Under the pieces are notes generated by a model. The model worked only from the letters and a program-made list of their open reading frames with translations, did no database searches and was not told the DNA's origin. A stretch of DNA of 64,000 nt from Prevotella sp. UBA4330. GTDB taxonomy: Bacteria > Bacteroidota > Bacteroidia > Bacteroidales > Bacteroidaceae. The stretch is taken from contig DGTS01000018.1 in NCBI GenBank assembly GCA_002394385.1, forward strand, positions 43,004 through 107,003. The letters run 5' to 3'. Positions 51,397 to 59,061 of the stretch are shown here, piece after piece. Every line of letters starts with the position of its first letter. Within the stretch, counting starts at the first letter, position 1. The translations under genes were made by a program, and so were the position numbers.

Positions 51397-51849
51397 ATGA
51401 AATCCATGAATATCATCCTGATTACATTCGGCTCACTACTGATGTGCTCATGTTTCCTGCTTCACAAGAAGAGTCCAGAGCAGTCCGTCGCCAAAGATTC
51501 CACATGGGACTACTGGCTCATCGGTTCATGGCACTATCAAGACTCCCGCGACGGCAAGCAGTCCCCATGGCCAGAGGGCATAGAGCGCTTCTATGGAAAC
51601 GGCGACTACGAGAACTACACACAGACCAGCGATGGAAAGAAAGCACTCATTAGCGGACAGTGGAAACTCGACCGCGACGAAGACTTTGTCGTGTTGGTAC
51701 ATACAACAAGCATAAGAACCCCTGATGGCGTCGTAAGCAAAAAAGAGAAAACGGTGAAATACATCATCTACAGTCTCAAGCCCAACTCCTCACTGACATA
51801 CATGTCGGGAGAAACCTTCCGCACAGCCACATGGGCCGACGACGAATAA
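51397..51849 (+). CDS. Small lipoprotein of unknown function
   Basis: The open frame begins at 51325, but the lipoprotein signal MKSMNIILITFGSLLMCSC points to a start at 51397 (or 51406), giving about 150 residues. The C after LLMCS is the likely lipid site. The rest contains WDYWLIGSWHYQDS and GQWKLDRDEDFVVLV, suggesting a lipocalin-like small beta barrel of the kind that measures fit under GSWHY; this is a shape guess. No family is recognised. It is monocistronic and next to another secreted protein gene. Confidence 0.6.
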   Translation: MKSMNIILITFGSLLMCSCFLLHKKSPEQSVAKDSTWDYWLIGSWHYQDSRDGKQSPWPEGIERFYGNGDYENYTQTSDGKKALISGQWKLDRDEDFVVLVHTTSIRTPDGVVSKKEKTVKYIIYSLKPNSSLTYMSGETFRTATWADDE

Positions 51850-51945
51850 CACGAAACGACCAAACTCCCAAACTCACGAACTCACGAACTCATAAACTCC
51901 AAAACTCCCAAACTCATGAACTCACAAACTCCTAAACTCCTACTT
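51848..51945. repeat. AAACTC/GAACTCAC word tract running into the next gene
   Basis: ACTCCCAAACTCACGAACTC and similar words fill the whole gap and continue through the start codon at 51916 as the first codons of the next gene. Confidence 0.75.
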
Positions 51946-52944
51946 TTACGTTTTTACCCCTTTACCTTTTTACTTTTTTCCATCACCATACTGGCACAAG
52001 GATACAACGAGAACCTGCTCAGTCAAAGTGACGATGGAGGCACCGTATATGTTAACACCAAGGCACCCGGCGTTCACAAAGAATACGACTCCAAGTACGG
52101 AGGCTACGTATGGAAAAACAGCATGGGAAGTTACATTTGCCGCGACGAGAACATGAAGCCCATTCACGACATAGACAAAAACGTTTTCTTCGACGGCGAC
52201 AAGAAAAGCAGTTCCGTGCACAAAGAGTACGACAACGAGCGCAAGTGTTACATCTGGAAAGATGACACCGGCAACTTCCTGGGACGTGACAAACCACAAA
52301 AACAAGAAGTCAAGTCATGGCTCGACTCACCCGACAAAGACTGGATGAAGAAAGGAACCGTCCCCAAAGGCGAACTCTCCAAAGCCAGCCAGCAGGCCAG
52401 AGAAGAAATCAGGAGAAGACTCCAGGATCTCGAGATGCAACAATACGACGCGCAAAACAAACGCGCAAGACAAGAGGACGATGTGGACAGAAACAGCCGT
52501 CGCGGAGGCTCCATAAGCACGAGCGACGATAGCGAAGGTGGAGGCTCCGTCTCAGGCGTAAAGTATGAGGACGTCGACTATGCCGACATCGAGAACCTCC
52601 TCAACAACCTCGACAACCATGTCAACACCATGGCTGGCGAACTCGCAATAGCAAGGAAAACACTCCACAATCACGGAATGACCGAATACAGCACACTCAT
52701 CGGCAATGCACAGTCCACCATCAACCACTACCGGCAGAAACGGCAGTCAACACGCGACCTCGCTAAGATGGTGCGCTATGCCGACGCCTCCGTCAGCGAG
52801 ATGGAACAACAACTCAACATCATCAATCAGGCACTTGTCAATGCCGGAACAGCAAGCCAGTACAGCGGCAAAATCTCCAGAATGCGCAGCGGACTCACCA
52901 AATATAGAGCCGACCGCAAGAGAATACGTTTCCACGACGAATAA
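51916..52944 (+). CDS. Secreted coiled-coil protein with a repeat-derived signal peptide
   Basis: The 342-residue protein has a signal peptide (MNSQTPKLLLLRFYPFTFLL, cut after LAQG) whose DNA is made of intergenic words (ACTCACAAACTCC, then TTTTTACCCCTTTACC). Mature part: two similar units beginning VHKEYDSKYGGYVW (about residues 53-80) and VHKEYDNERKCYIW (100-125), a charged region, a low-complexity stretch SRRGGSISTSDDSEGGGS, and a C-terminal helical domain of coiled-coil type (residues 215-335). No family recognised. It may be a periplasmic or surface protein. A strong terminator follows. Confidence 0.65.
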   Translation: MNSQTPKLLLLRFYPFTFLLFSITILAQGYNENLLSQSDDGGTVYVNTKAPGVHKEYDSKYGGYVWKNSMGSYICRDENMKPIHDIDKNVFFDGDKKSSSVHKEYDNERKCYIWKDDTGNFLGRDKPQKQEVKSWLDSPDKDWMKKGTVPKGELSKASQQAREEIRRRLQDLEMQQYDAQNKRARQEDDVDRNSRRGGSISTSDDSEGGGSVSGVKYEDVDYADIENLLNNLDNHVNTMAGELAIARKTLHNHGMTEYSTLIGNAQSTINHYRQKRQSTRDLAKMVRYADASVSEMEQQLNIINQALVNAGTASQYSGKISRMRSGLTKYRADRKRIRFHDE

Positions 52945-52965
52945 ACTACCTGATTGATAGTAAAT

Positions 52966-53000
52966 GGGGAGAATGTCAAATGAATAAAAACATTCTCCCC
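52966..53000. terminator. Bidirectional terminator
   Basis: An 11-bp perfect stem (GGGGAGAATGT with ACATTCTCCCC) has a 13-nt loop, followed by GTCTTTTTATTT on the plus strand. It separates two convergent genes. Confidence 0.85.
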
Positions 53001-53006
53001 GTCTTT

Positions 53007-54257
53007 TTATTTCCCGCCGATATTCCAGCGCGCACCAACCTGAAGGTTGAAGTTCAGTTTCTTGTCCTTGAAATAGTTCTGAACATCGCTGCCGTTATCA
53101 AAATAATAACGCGCACCAGGCTCAACATAAATGCCCAGATGCGGAGTCAACTTCACCTGAGCGCCAAGAGCCGCATTCGCAGAAAACTGCACGTCGTCCT
53201 TCACCGCAGCGGTCTCCACGCCCTCGGTGCTGCTCTTTGCCTTCACGTTGAAGTCGGCCTGTGCTCCGGCAACGCCATAGAACGACAGCGGACCAACATC
53301 AAAAATCCTGTAGCCCACGCCTAGGGGAACACCAACATAGTGCAGCGCCTGCTCGGAAGTGAGTTCACTGCCCCGCATATCACGCACAAAGGTTGACGAC
53401 AACTTGCTGTACTGCACACCCGACTCCACCCAGAGTCTCTGCGTGATGCTGTACCCCAGTTTCAGACCGAACGTCAGCGGTGCCTTATGCTCGGTGCGTT
53501 CCTCAAAACCAGTCACATATTCCGGCGCGCGGCTTACCATGCTCACGTCGTTGCTGAAACCGTCTGCTCGGGGAGGACTGAGCCTCACATGCGGTGCCAG
53601 CACACCCATCGTGCTCTTGCTGTTGGCCATTGCAAGACTGCTCGCCATAAGACCTGCCGAGAAGCGTTGATAGAAGCGTGGCTTCCTGACATACATCTGC
53701 TGGCGTGTCTCTGATGTCTGCGCTCTACTCGGCCTCAGCGATGTCTCGCCGCGCATCTCTGTTCTCATCGGCTCGTTTGTCGCAGGCACGTCTTCCTTTA
53801 TCTTCTCCTCCACCTTGATAGAATATCCTACTGCCTCGCCGTCAACCACCTGCCTCGTCACAATAATGTTCTTATTGCCCACGCTGATGTGTATATCCTC
53901 AGTGCCATTAGTCAGCGTCTGAGCCACCAAAGCATCGCTCACGTCAGCAGGCTCATCCTCAGCCATCTGCTTGCGGGTGTCGTCGGCAGCCACATTATTT
54001 ATATTATAGGAGTCACGCGAGTCTTCGCTCGTCTGCAAGGCACTGTCAGCACCACTCTTCCATAGCAGCCCCAGACCCACGCCGCCTACAAGCATTGCGG
54101 CAGCGGCGGCGGCAAGCCATCGCTTCAGCGGTCTCACCCTGGACTTACGTTCAGCAGGAAGCGACTGCTCTATCTGCTGCCACAAGCCCTCAGGGGCCGG
54201 AGTCTCATGCCCTTCCAGCCTTTCTCTCAGTCTTGATGTCCAGTCTTCCTGCTTCAT
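53007..54257 (-). CDS. Putative anti-sigma-like protein with C-terminal outer-membrane beta-barrel domain
   Basis: The 416-residue protein has a short cytoplasmic-looking N-terminus (residues 1-45), one hydrophobic segment (about 47-66, RWLAAAAAAMLVGGVGLGLL), a long variable linker (67-195), and a C-terminal domain (about 196-416) with repeated amphipathic strands (LKLGYSITQRLWVESGVQYS, GVPLGVGYRIFDV, GIYVEPGARYYF, LQVGARWNIGGK) like the PorT/OMP_b-brl family. It overlaps the ECF sigma gene by 4 bp, where an anti-sigma factor is expected. It could tie envelope state to sigma activity; that is inference. Topology is odd because an inner-membrane anchor and an outer-membrane barrel share one chain. 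Confidence 0.65.
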   Translation of the reverse strand: MKQEDWTSRLRERLEGHETPAPEGLWQQIEQSLPAERKSRVRPLKRWLAAAAAAMLVGGVGLGLLWKSGADSALQTSEDSRDSYNINNVAADDTRKQMAEDEPADVSDALVAQTLTNGTEDIHISVGNKNIIVTRQVVDGEAVGYSIKVEEKIKEDVPATNEPMRTEMRGETSLRPSRAQTSETRQQMYVRKPRFYQRFSAGLMASSLAMANSKSTMGVLAPHVRLSPPRADGFSNDVSMVSRAPEYVTGFEERTEHKAPLTFGLKLGYSITQRLWVESGVQYSKLSSTFVRDMRGSELTSEQALHYVGVPLGVGYRIFDVGPLSFYGVAGAQADFNVKAKSSTEGVETAAVKDDVQFSANAALGAQVKLTPHLGIYVEPGARYYFDNGSDVQNYFKDKKLNFNLQVGARWNIGGK

Positions 54258-54796
54258 CCTTCAGTTTGTTTTATATATTCGTTAATCTCCCTTGCCAATA
54301 TTCTCTTTGCCCTAAGCAGTTGCGATGCCGACGAACTAACGCCTATGCCCAGTTGCCTGGCTATCTCCTTATGCCCCATCCGCTCCATCACAAACATGTT
54401 GAACACCGTTCTGTAGCCGTCGGGGAGTCGCGCTATGAAGTTCATCAGCACGTCCAACGGCACTTTTCCCACGTCGGGTTCCTCTTCCTCGTGCACATCT
54501 GTCAGCGTCTCGGCATCGTCGAAATGCTTCTGATTGCGCAAGGCGTTAAGCGACTCGTTGACCGCCACGCGCAATATCCAACTGCGCAGCGTTCCCTCGC
54601 CACGATAACCTATCTCGCCCACACGTGTCAGCACCTTAATGAAGACATCCTGCAACACGTCGGCAGCATCGTCACGGTTGCCCATATATCGCATGCACAC
54701 GGACATCGCCATGCCCGAGTAACGGTCGTAGAGTCGTCTCTTCGCCTCTTTCTTGCCGTTTTTTATGTCTTGCAGGATTTGCTCTTCTATGCCCAC
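54254..54796 (-). CDS. ECF-type RNA polymerase sigma factor
   Basis: The 180-residue protein has region 2 (LYDRYSGMAMSVCMRYMGNR with DDAADVLQDVFIKVL) and region 4 (LPDGYRTVFNMFVMERMGHKEIARQLGI and SSSASQLLRAKRIL) and lacks regions 1 and 3, as ECF sigma factors do. It should direct transcription of envelope genes together with its 4-bp-overlapping downstream partner. A lipoprotein gene lies 42 bp upstream on the same strand, probably in the same operon. Target promoters cannot be predicted. Confidence 0.93.
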   Translation of the reverse strand: MGIEEQILQDIKNGKKEAKRRLYDRYSGMAMSVCMRYMGNRDDAADVLQDVFIKVLTRVGEIGYRGEGTLRSWILRVAVNESLNALRNQKHFDDAETLTDVHEEEEPDVGKVPLDVLMNFIARLPDGYRTVFNMFVMERMGHKEIARQLGIGVSSSASQLLRAKRILAREINEYIKQTEG

Positions 54797-54838
54797 GCCT
54801 TGTATGCCGCCAATGTTTTTTAAGGGGTTCCTTGTTTC

Positions 54839-55492
54839 TTATTGCGCCACGCACACAAGTTTCAGTGGCGAGGAGAGCGCTTTCTTCACTCCGTTGTCAG
54901 TAATTTCTGCAATCGTCAGGTTTGCCGTGATTGTCCATCCTGGCCTGCTCGTCACAAGCATCGTGCCTGTCATGCCTGCCTTAATGTCGTGTGTCTCGCC
55001 GTCAATGGCAACTCTGAAATCGTGGTAGGTCGGAACAAAATCGTAATACACCGTAAAGTTATTGTTCGAGAAGCCCACGGGCATAGTGTTCAGGCTGGCA
55101 GATGCCTCCACCATGTTGTTAGCGTCATGCAGCAATACGGCGCCCTCAAGTGCTTCGTCCGTCATCAGTCTAAGCACTATCTCATCCCACGGCACGTATG
55201 AGAATGTTGCTCCCAAATCTATCCCGTTGGAATTGTCAGGCACAGGCTTTATGGTGCCGTCACCACTGAACGACGCTCTGAAGTCATTGAACATCACAAG
55301 GCACTCGCCTACTTTTGTGCCGTCAATAATCCAGTATCCGTATTTCTTGAGTTCACCTTTATATTCAGCGTCTGAATAGATGACCTCCTGCACATCACCA
55401 ACAGGCGTTTCATTATTGTTTTCTGGCGAACATCCGCACAGCAGCACACCCATTAGCAGCATAATGCACTTTACACTGTATTTCGTTCTCAT
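54839..55492 (-). CDS. Lipoprotein of unknown function upstream of the ECF sigma gene
   Basis: The 217-residue protein begins with a lipoprotein signal (MRTKYSVKCIMLLMGVLLCGC, the last Cys lipidated). The rest is rich in predicted beta strands, with YGYWIIDGTKVGECLVMFND, GFSNNNFTVYYDF and ITANLTIAEI, similar to the DUF4840-like or calycin-like Bacteroidetes lipoproteins, but I cannot name a family with confidence. It heads the operon lipoprotein-ECF sigma-anti-sigma-like gene and may be sensed or controlled by that system. Confidence 0.6.
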   Translation of the reverse strand: MRTKYSVKCIMLLMGVLLCGCSPENNNETPVGDVQEVIYSDAEYKGELKKYGYWIIDGTKVGECLVMFNDFRASFSGDGTIKPVPDNSNGIDLGATFSYVPWDEIVLRLMTDEALEGAVLLHDANNMVEASASLNTMPVGFSNNNFTVYYDFVPTYHDFRVAIDGETHDIKAGMTGTMLVTSRPGWTITANLTIAEITDNGVKKALSSPLKLVCVAQ

Positions 55493-55688
55493 CTTACCTA
55501 TTCTTTAGTGGTGAGTCATGTCTTTTCTGGCAGACTCTCACTATAATAACACATCACCTCGCGAAATCTTGCATCAGGAAACAAACTTTTTTTATTTTTT
55601 CACTAAAAACCGTTTCAATGTCTCCAATCTGCACACTTCACAAGGCGGAATTTCCTAAATAGCATTGCCGTCATGACATCATATAAAG

Positions 55689-55732
55689 TAAAATAGGCTA
55701 TTTTACTGAGTAATATAGGCTATTTTACTTTT
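55689..55732. repeat. 22-bp tandem repeat, family A, copy 3 (2 units)
   Basis: Units at 55689 and 55711 with core AATAGGCTATTTTACTGAG, preceded by AAAG as in the other arrays. Confidence 0.85.
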
Positions 55733-55808
55733 CATACGACAATTTATGGCATTCCTGCTTATGGCTATTCAAAAAGAAAAAGAGCGCTTTCGGGAAATAA
55801 AAAAACGT

Positions 55809-55892
55809 GCGCAGGTTTCGCTGACGAGGGCCTACAGCCACGAGGCGACATTAATGCCGTTGTGGCTTGAGCCGTGTCTGCGCAACCTGCGC
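55809..55892 (-). terminator. Large structured terminator after lutC
   Basis: Outer arms GCGCAGGTT (55809-55817) and AACCTGCGC (55884-55892) enclose an inner pair AGCCAC/GTGGCT. On the minus strand the stem is followed by ACGTTTTTTTATTT. The 66-nt interior makes it larger than a usual terminator. Confidence 0.65.
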
Positions 55893-55906
55893 CTGTTGTT
55901 AGTTTG

Positions 55907-56491
55907 CTAAGGCACCAGCACTACGGTGGCACTGCGTGCTGCCTGTGCTCCCATCACGAGCACCTGCGCGATGTCTGCGGTCTTCGACGGGCCGCTGATG
56001 AATGTGCCGTAGCCGTAGTCGTTGAACTCAATGCGCTTGTAAGCCTCGTGCATGTTGTTCACTATCTCGCTCTTCTTCAGCAGAATTACGAGGTTTTCCG
56101 ATATGAAGCACACGGCTTTCTCCACCATCTGCTGCGGTATCCATACACATGCGTTTTCTGCCACTCCGAACACACCGCGTATCACGCCTACGTCGGTGTT
56201 GTTGAGTGCCTGTGGCGAACCGATGGTGTCGGGGTTGCGCGTGGCGATGGTTATCTCGGGCAGGTTGCTTGCTATCTCCTTTGCGTCAGGATAGAGTTCG
56301 CGCACGAGTTCGTTGATGTCCTGTCCTTCTTCCAGTTCCACTACCTTGCCTCCCACGTTCTGGGTCATCGAGATGAACTGCACCAGCGGGTCGGGATAGG
56401 TGATGCCCTTGATGTCGTCGAGACTCGGCATGTCGAACTGCTGCTTTATGTTTGCTCTGTAACGTGACAGAATGTCTTCTTTCTTGCTCAT
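55907..56491 (-). CDS. lutC: Lactate utilisation protein C
   Basis: LutC (YkgG family, NagB/RpiA fold) is one of three subunits of the LutABC iron-sulfur enzyme that oxidises L-lactate to pyruvate. The 194-residue protein has ATRNPDTIGSPQALNNTDVGVIRG, VAENACVWIPQQMVEKAVCF, and TFISGPSKTADIAQVLVMGAQ-like (FISGPSKTADIAQ), the family signature. It is the last gene of lutA-lutB-lutC; a 50-bp gap separates it from lutB. A structured terminator follows. Confidence 0.92.
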   Translation of the reverse strand: MSKKEDILSRYRANIKQQFDMPSLDDIKGITYPDPLVQFISMTQNVGGKVVELEEGQDINELVRELYPDAKEIASNLPEITIATRNPDTIGSPQALNNTDVGVIRGVFGVAENACVWIPQQMVEKAVCFISENLVILLKKSEIVNNMHEAYKRIEFNDYGYGTFISGPSKTADIAQVLVMGAQAARSATVVLVP

Positions 56492-56541
56492 AAACTTGTT
56501 AGTATTTAAGTTTAATGTTTTTAGTCAATAGTCACACACAC

Positions 56542-57912
56542 CTATTTAATCATTCCACTCTTGAACATGTCGTGGAACGACTTCTTCGGGAAGGTCATCA
56601 TCTTGTGGCCCTTAGCCCAAGGATTGAGACCGCACTCGAGGATGAACGACGGCACATAGTTGGCTATCGGTGCAAACTTCAGCGCGGTGTTATAGATGCC
56701 TGTGCTGCCATAGAGGAACGACATGGCCTTGCACATCAGTTTCTTCTCCTTGTTGGCTGTGCCGTACTCGTCGAGGTGCTGGCGCCACTGATATACCTGG
56801 TCGCCGAGGTTCACCTTCACTGGGCATACCGTCTGGCAACTCAGACACAGCGTGCAGGCAGATACATTGCCTGAGTGCAACTGCTTGTTGCGCAGCATGC
56901 CGAGGTTGATGCCGATAGGTCCGGGGATGAAGTAACTGTAACTGTAGCCTCCCGAGCGGCGATATACAGGACAGGTGTTCATGCACGAGCCGCAGCGTAT
57001 GCACTTCAGCACCTCCCAGTGCTCTGGGTCGGCAATCCACTCCGAGCGTCCGTTGTCAACGAGCACGATGTGCATCTGCTGCGCCGTAGGACGTGCCTTG
57101 CGGAAGTGGCTGGTGTATGTGGTTGTTGGCTGACCTGTTCCCGCACGGCACAGCATGCGCTGGAACACGGCGAGGCAGTCGTAGTTGGGGATTACCTTCT
57201 CCAGTCCGATGGCAGCGATATGCAGTTTCGGGCACGATGTGCTCATGTCTGCGTTGCCCTCGTTGGTGCACACCACGATGTCGCCTGTCTCGGCAACGCC
57301 GAAGTTTGCTCCTGTCATGCCGGCATCAGCGGTGAGGAACTCGTTGCGCAGGCTCAGTCGCGCCATGTATGTAAGGTATGTTGGGTCGTGGTTTCCCGGC
57401 TCGGTGTTCAGTTTCTTCTCGAAGAGTTCTCCCACGTCGTCGTGGTTGAGGTGGATAGCGGGCATCACGATGTGACTGGGCTTCTGTCCCTTCAACTGTA
57501 TGATGCGCTCTCCGAGGTCGGTCTCCACCACCTCGATGCCGTGCTTTTCAAGATATGGGTTCATCTCGCACTCCTCGGTGAGCATCGACTTCGACTTCAC
57601 CAGTTTCTTCACGCCGTGCTCGCTCAGTATGCCATAAACTATCTCGTTGAACTCGCGTGCGTCCTTCGCCCAGTGAACGATACATCCGTTCTTCTCGGCG
57701 TTGGTGGCAAACTGGTCGAGGTATTCGTCCAGATGGGTTATGGTGTGCCGTTTTATCTGCGAAGCCTTCTCGCGCAGTTGTTCCCATTCATCGAGTCCCA
57801 TTGCCATGTTGTCTCTCTTTGTGCGCACCGACCAGAATGTTGCGTCGTGCCACGCTGCATATTTCTGATTCTTCAGAAACTGCTCTGCTGCTAATGAATG
57901 TGATGTACTCAT
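56542..57912 (-). CDS. lutB: Lactate utilisation iron-sulfur protein B
   Basis: LutB carries two 4Fe-4S clusters and an LUD domain. The 456-residue protein has the LUD-type block SMLTEECEMNPYLEKHGIEV, then ETDLGERIIQL, and two ferredoxin motifs: CIRCGSCMNTCPVYRRSGG and CTLCLSCQTVCPVKVNL. The C-terminal domain (VYQWRQHLDEYG) is normal. It is 106 bp after lutA on the same strand; that gap contains an AAAATCGT word tract. Confidence 0.93.
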   Translation of the reverse strand: MSTSHSLAAEQFLKNQKYAAWHDATFWSVRTKRDNMAMGLDEWEQLREKASQIKRHTITHLDEYLDQFATNAEKNGCIVHWAKDAREFNEIVYGILSEHGVKKLVKSKSMLTEECEMNPYLEKHGIEVVETDLGERIIQLKGQKPSHIVMPAIHLNHDDVGELFEKKLNTEPGNHDPTYLTYMARLSLRNEFLTADAGMTGANFGVAETGDIVVCTNEGNADMSTSCPKLHIAAIGLEKVIPNYDCLAVFQRMLCRAGTGQPTTTYTSHFRKARPTAQQMHIVLVDNGRSEWIADPEHWEVLKCIRCGSCMNTCPVYRRSGGYSYSYFIPGPIGINLGMLRNKQLHSGNVSACTLCLSCQTVCPVKVNLGDQVYQWRQHLDEYGTANKEKKLMCKAMSFLYGSTGIYNTALKFAPIANYVPSFILECGLNPWAKGHKMMTFPKKSFHDMFKSGMIK

Positions 57913-57929
57913 AGGTTTATTTCACAATT

Positions 57930-58015
57930 TTTCGATTTTACGATTGGACTATTTTTTAAATTGAACGATTTCACGATTTTACGATTTTCTAATTGTCAAA
58001 TAGTAAAATCGTCAA
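57930..58015. repeat. ACGATTTT word tract between lutA and lutB
   Basis: Imperfect 7-8 bp units of CGATTTTA/CGATTTCA, with an inverted GTAAAATCGT, fill the gap. It may affect expression between the two genes, but no clear terminator can be drawn. Confidence 0.5.
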
Positions 58016-58018
58016 ATA

Positions 58019-58756
58019 TCATAGTCCTGCTGCTAAAATTTCTACTACGTGTTTAAACTGAATAGGCATGGCACGCTTCTTTGCGATGCCTGCCATGTGC
58101 ATGAGGCACGAACAGTCGGGACCTGTGACATAGCGCGCGCCGGTCTCCTGATGACGCTTGGCCTTCTCGTAGCCCATCTGCTCGCTGACAGCGGTTTCCT
58201 CCACAGAGAACATTCCGCCGAAGCCACAGCACTCGTCGGGACGCTCAGGCTCTACCACCTCCAGGCCCTCGACAAGCGAGAGGAGGTCCTTAATCTTGTT
58301 GAACTTGGGTTCGTTTTGCTCTGATGGAGACGAAAGACCCAGTTCGCGCACACCGTGACATGAGTTGTGAAGACTCACCTTTGCCTCGAACTTTCCGAGA
58401 GGCTGGTTCACCTTAAGCACATCGTGCAGGAACTCCACCACATCCATCACCATGTCTGCCATAAGACACTCATGGCGCCCCTTCAGCAGTCGGGGATAGT
58501 TTAGTTTGACGAATGCCGTGCAACTGACAGAAGGTGCCACAACATAGTCAAACCCCTTGAACATCATTTCGAATTTCTCTGCCAATGGCACTGCCATATT
58601 CTCGAAACCAGCATTGGCCATGGGCTGTCCGCAACATGTCTGATTAAGCGGATAGGTCACATCGACACCAAGATGCTTCAGCAACTTGTATGTTGCCACT
58701 CCAACTTCAGGGAATACGGCATCGACATAACAGGGTATGAACAAACCTACTTTCAT
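58019..58756 (-). CDS. lutA: Lactate utilisation protein A (CCG-domain Fe-S oxidoreductase)
   Basis: LutA has two cysteine-rich CCG domains. The 245-residue protein shows MKVGLFIPCYVDAVFPEVG, NQTCCGQPMANAG, SLHNSCHGVRELGL, and DECCGFGGMFSVEE, the two CCxxG-type cluster motifs, plus TGPDCSCLMHMAG. With LutB and LutC it forms the lactate dehydrogenase complex of many Bacteroidetes. It heads the operon; TATCTTTG lies at 58828-58835. Confidence 0.94.
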   Translation of the reverse strand: MKVGLFIPCYVDAVFPEVGVATYKLLKHLGVDVTYPLNQTCCGQPMANAGFENMAVPLAEKFEMMFKGFDYVVAPSVSCTAFVKLNYPRLLKGRHECLMADMVMDVVEFLHDVLKVNQPLGKFEAKVSLHNSCHGVRELGLSSPSEQNEPKFNKIKDLLSLVEGLEVVEPERPDECCGFGGMFSVEETAVSEQMGYEKAKRHQETGARYVTGPDCSCLMHMAGIAKKRAMPIQFKHVVEILAAGL

Positions 58757-58827
58757 AATGTTGAATTTGAATATTATATAAGTTGTTATTATTTAACAAA
58801 AAGGATTTCTAATTAAAGTTAACTCTG

Positions 58828-58835
58828 CAAAGATA
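58828..58835 (-). promoter_or_regulatory. Probable -7 box of the lutABC operon
   Basis: TATCTTTG on the minus strand, 71 bp before the lutA ATG. Confidence 0.5.
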
Positions 58836-58899
58836 GAAAATATTTTTTATACCGCAATGCTTTTACTTATTTTTTTATTAATATTCCAGTAAAAAATGT

Positions 58900-58907
58900 T
58901 ACCTTTG
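58900..58907 (+). promoter_or_regulatory. Probable -7 box of topB
   Basis: TACCTTTG with an approximately 150-nt leader to the ATG at 59062, of which 100 nt are tandem repeats. Confidence 0.5.
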
Positions 58908-58952
58908 CAGGTGAATAGTTTACGAACAAACACACAAGCAACGTGCTGACTC

Positions 58953-59056
58953 AAGAACTCGTAACTTGTTAACTCGTTTACTTGTTAACTCGTTTACTTG
59001 TCAACTCGTCAACTTGTCAACTCGTCAACTTGTCAACTCGTCAACTTGTCAACTAA
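58953..59056 (+). repeat. CAACTCGTCAACTTGT tandem repeat in the topB leader
   Basis: About six 16-bp units (8-bp half-units AACTCGTC and AACTTGTC) end 5 bp before the topB ATG. They are open in the topB frame back to 58966. Similar words lie at 29640-29707. Confidence 0.85.
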
Positions 59057-59061
59057 AAAAT

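Larger units (their letters stand above)
55493..55906. other. 414-bp intergenic region
   Basis: It contains the upstream region of the lipoprotein-sigma operon, including an imperfect hairpin GTGAGTC/GACTCTCAC (about 55511-55541), a family A 22-bp array (55689-55732), and the lut terminator (55809-55892). No gene is seen. Confidence 0.7.
58757..59061. other. 305-bp divergent region between lutA and topB
   Basis: It contains the lut promoter, an AT-rich core, the topB -7 box at 58900-58907 and the tandem repeat. No gene is seen. Confidence 0.7.

Noticed and set aside
58966..59061. N-terminal extension of TopB by 32 residues
   Set aside because: The extension is encoded by the tandem repeat tract; the conserved Toprim strand starts exactly at the ATG 59062.
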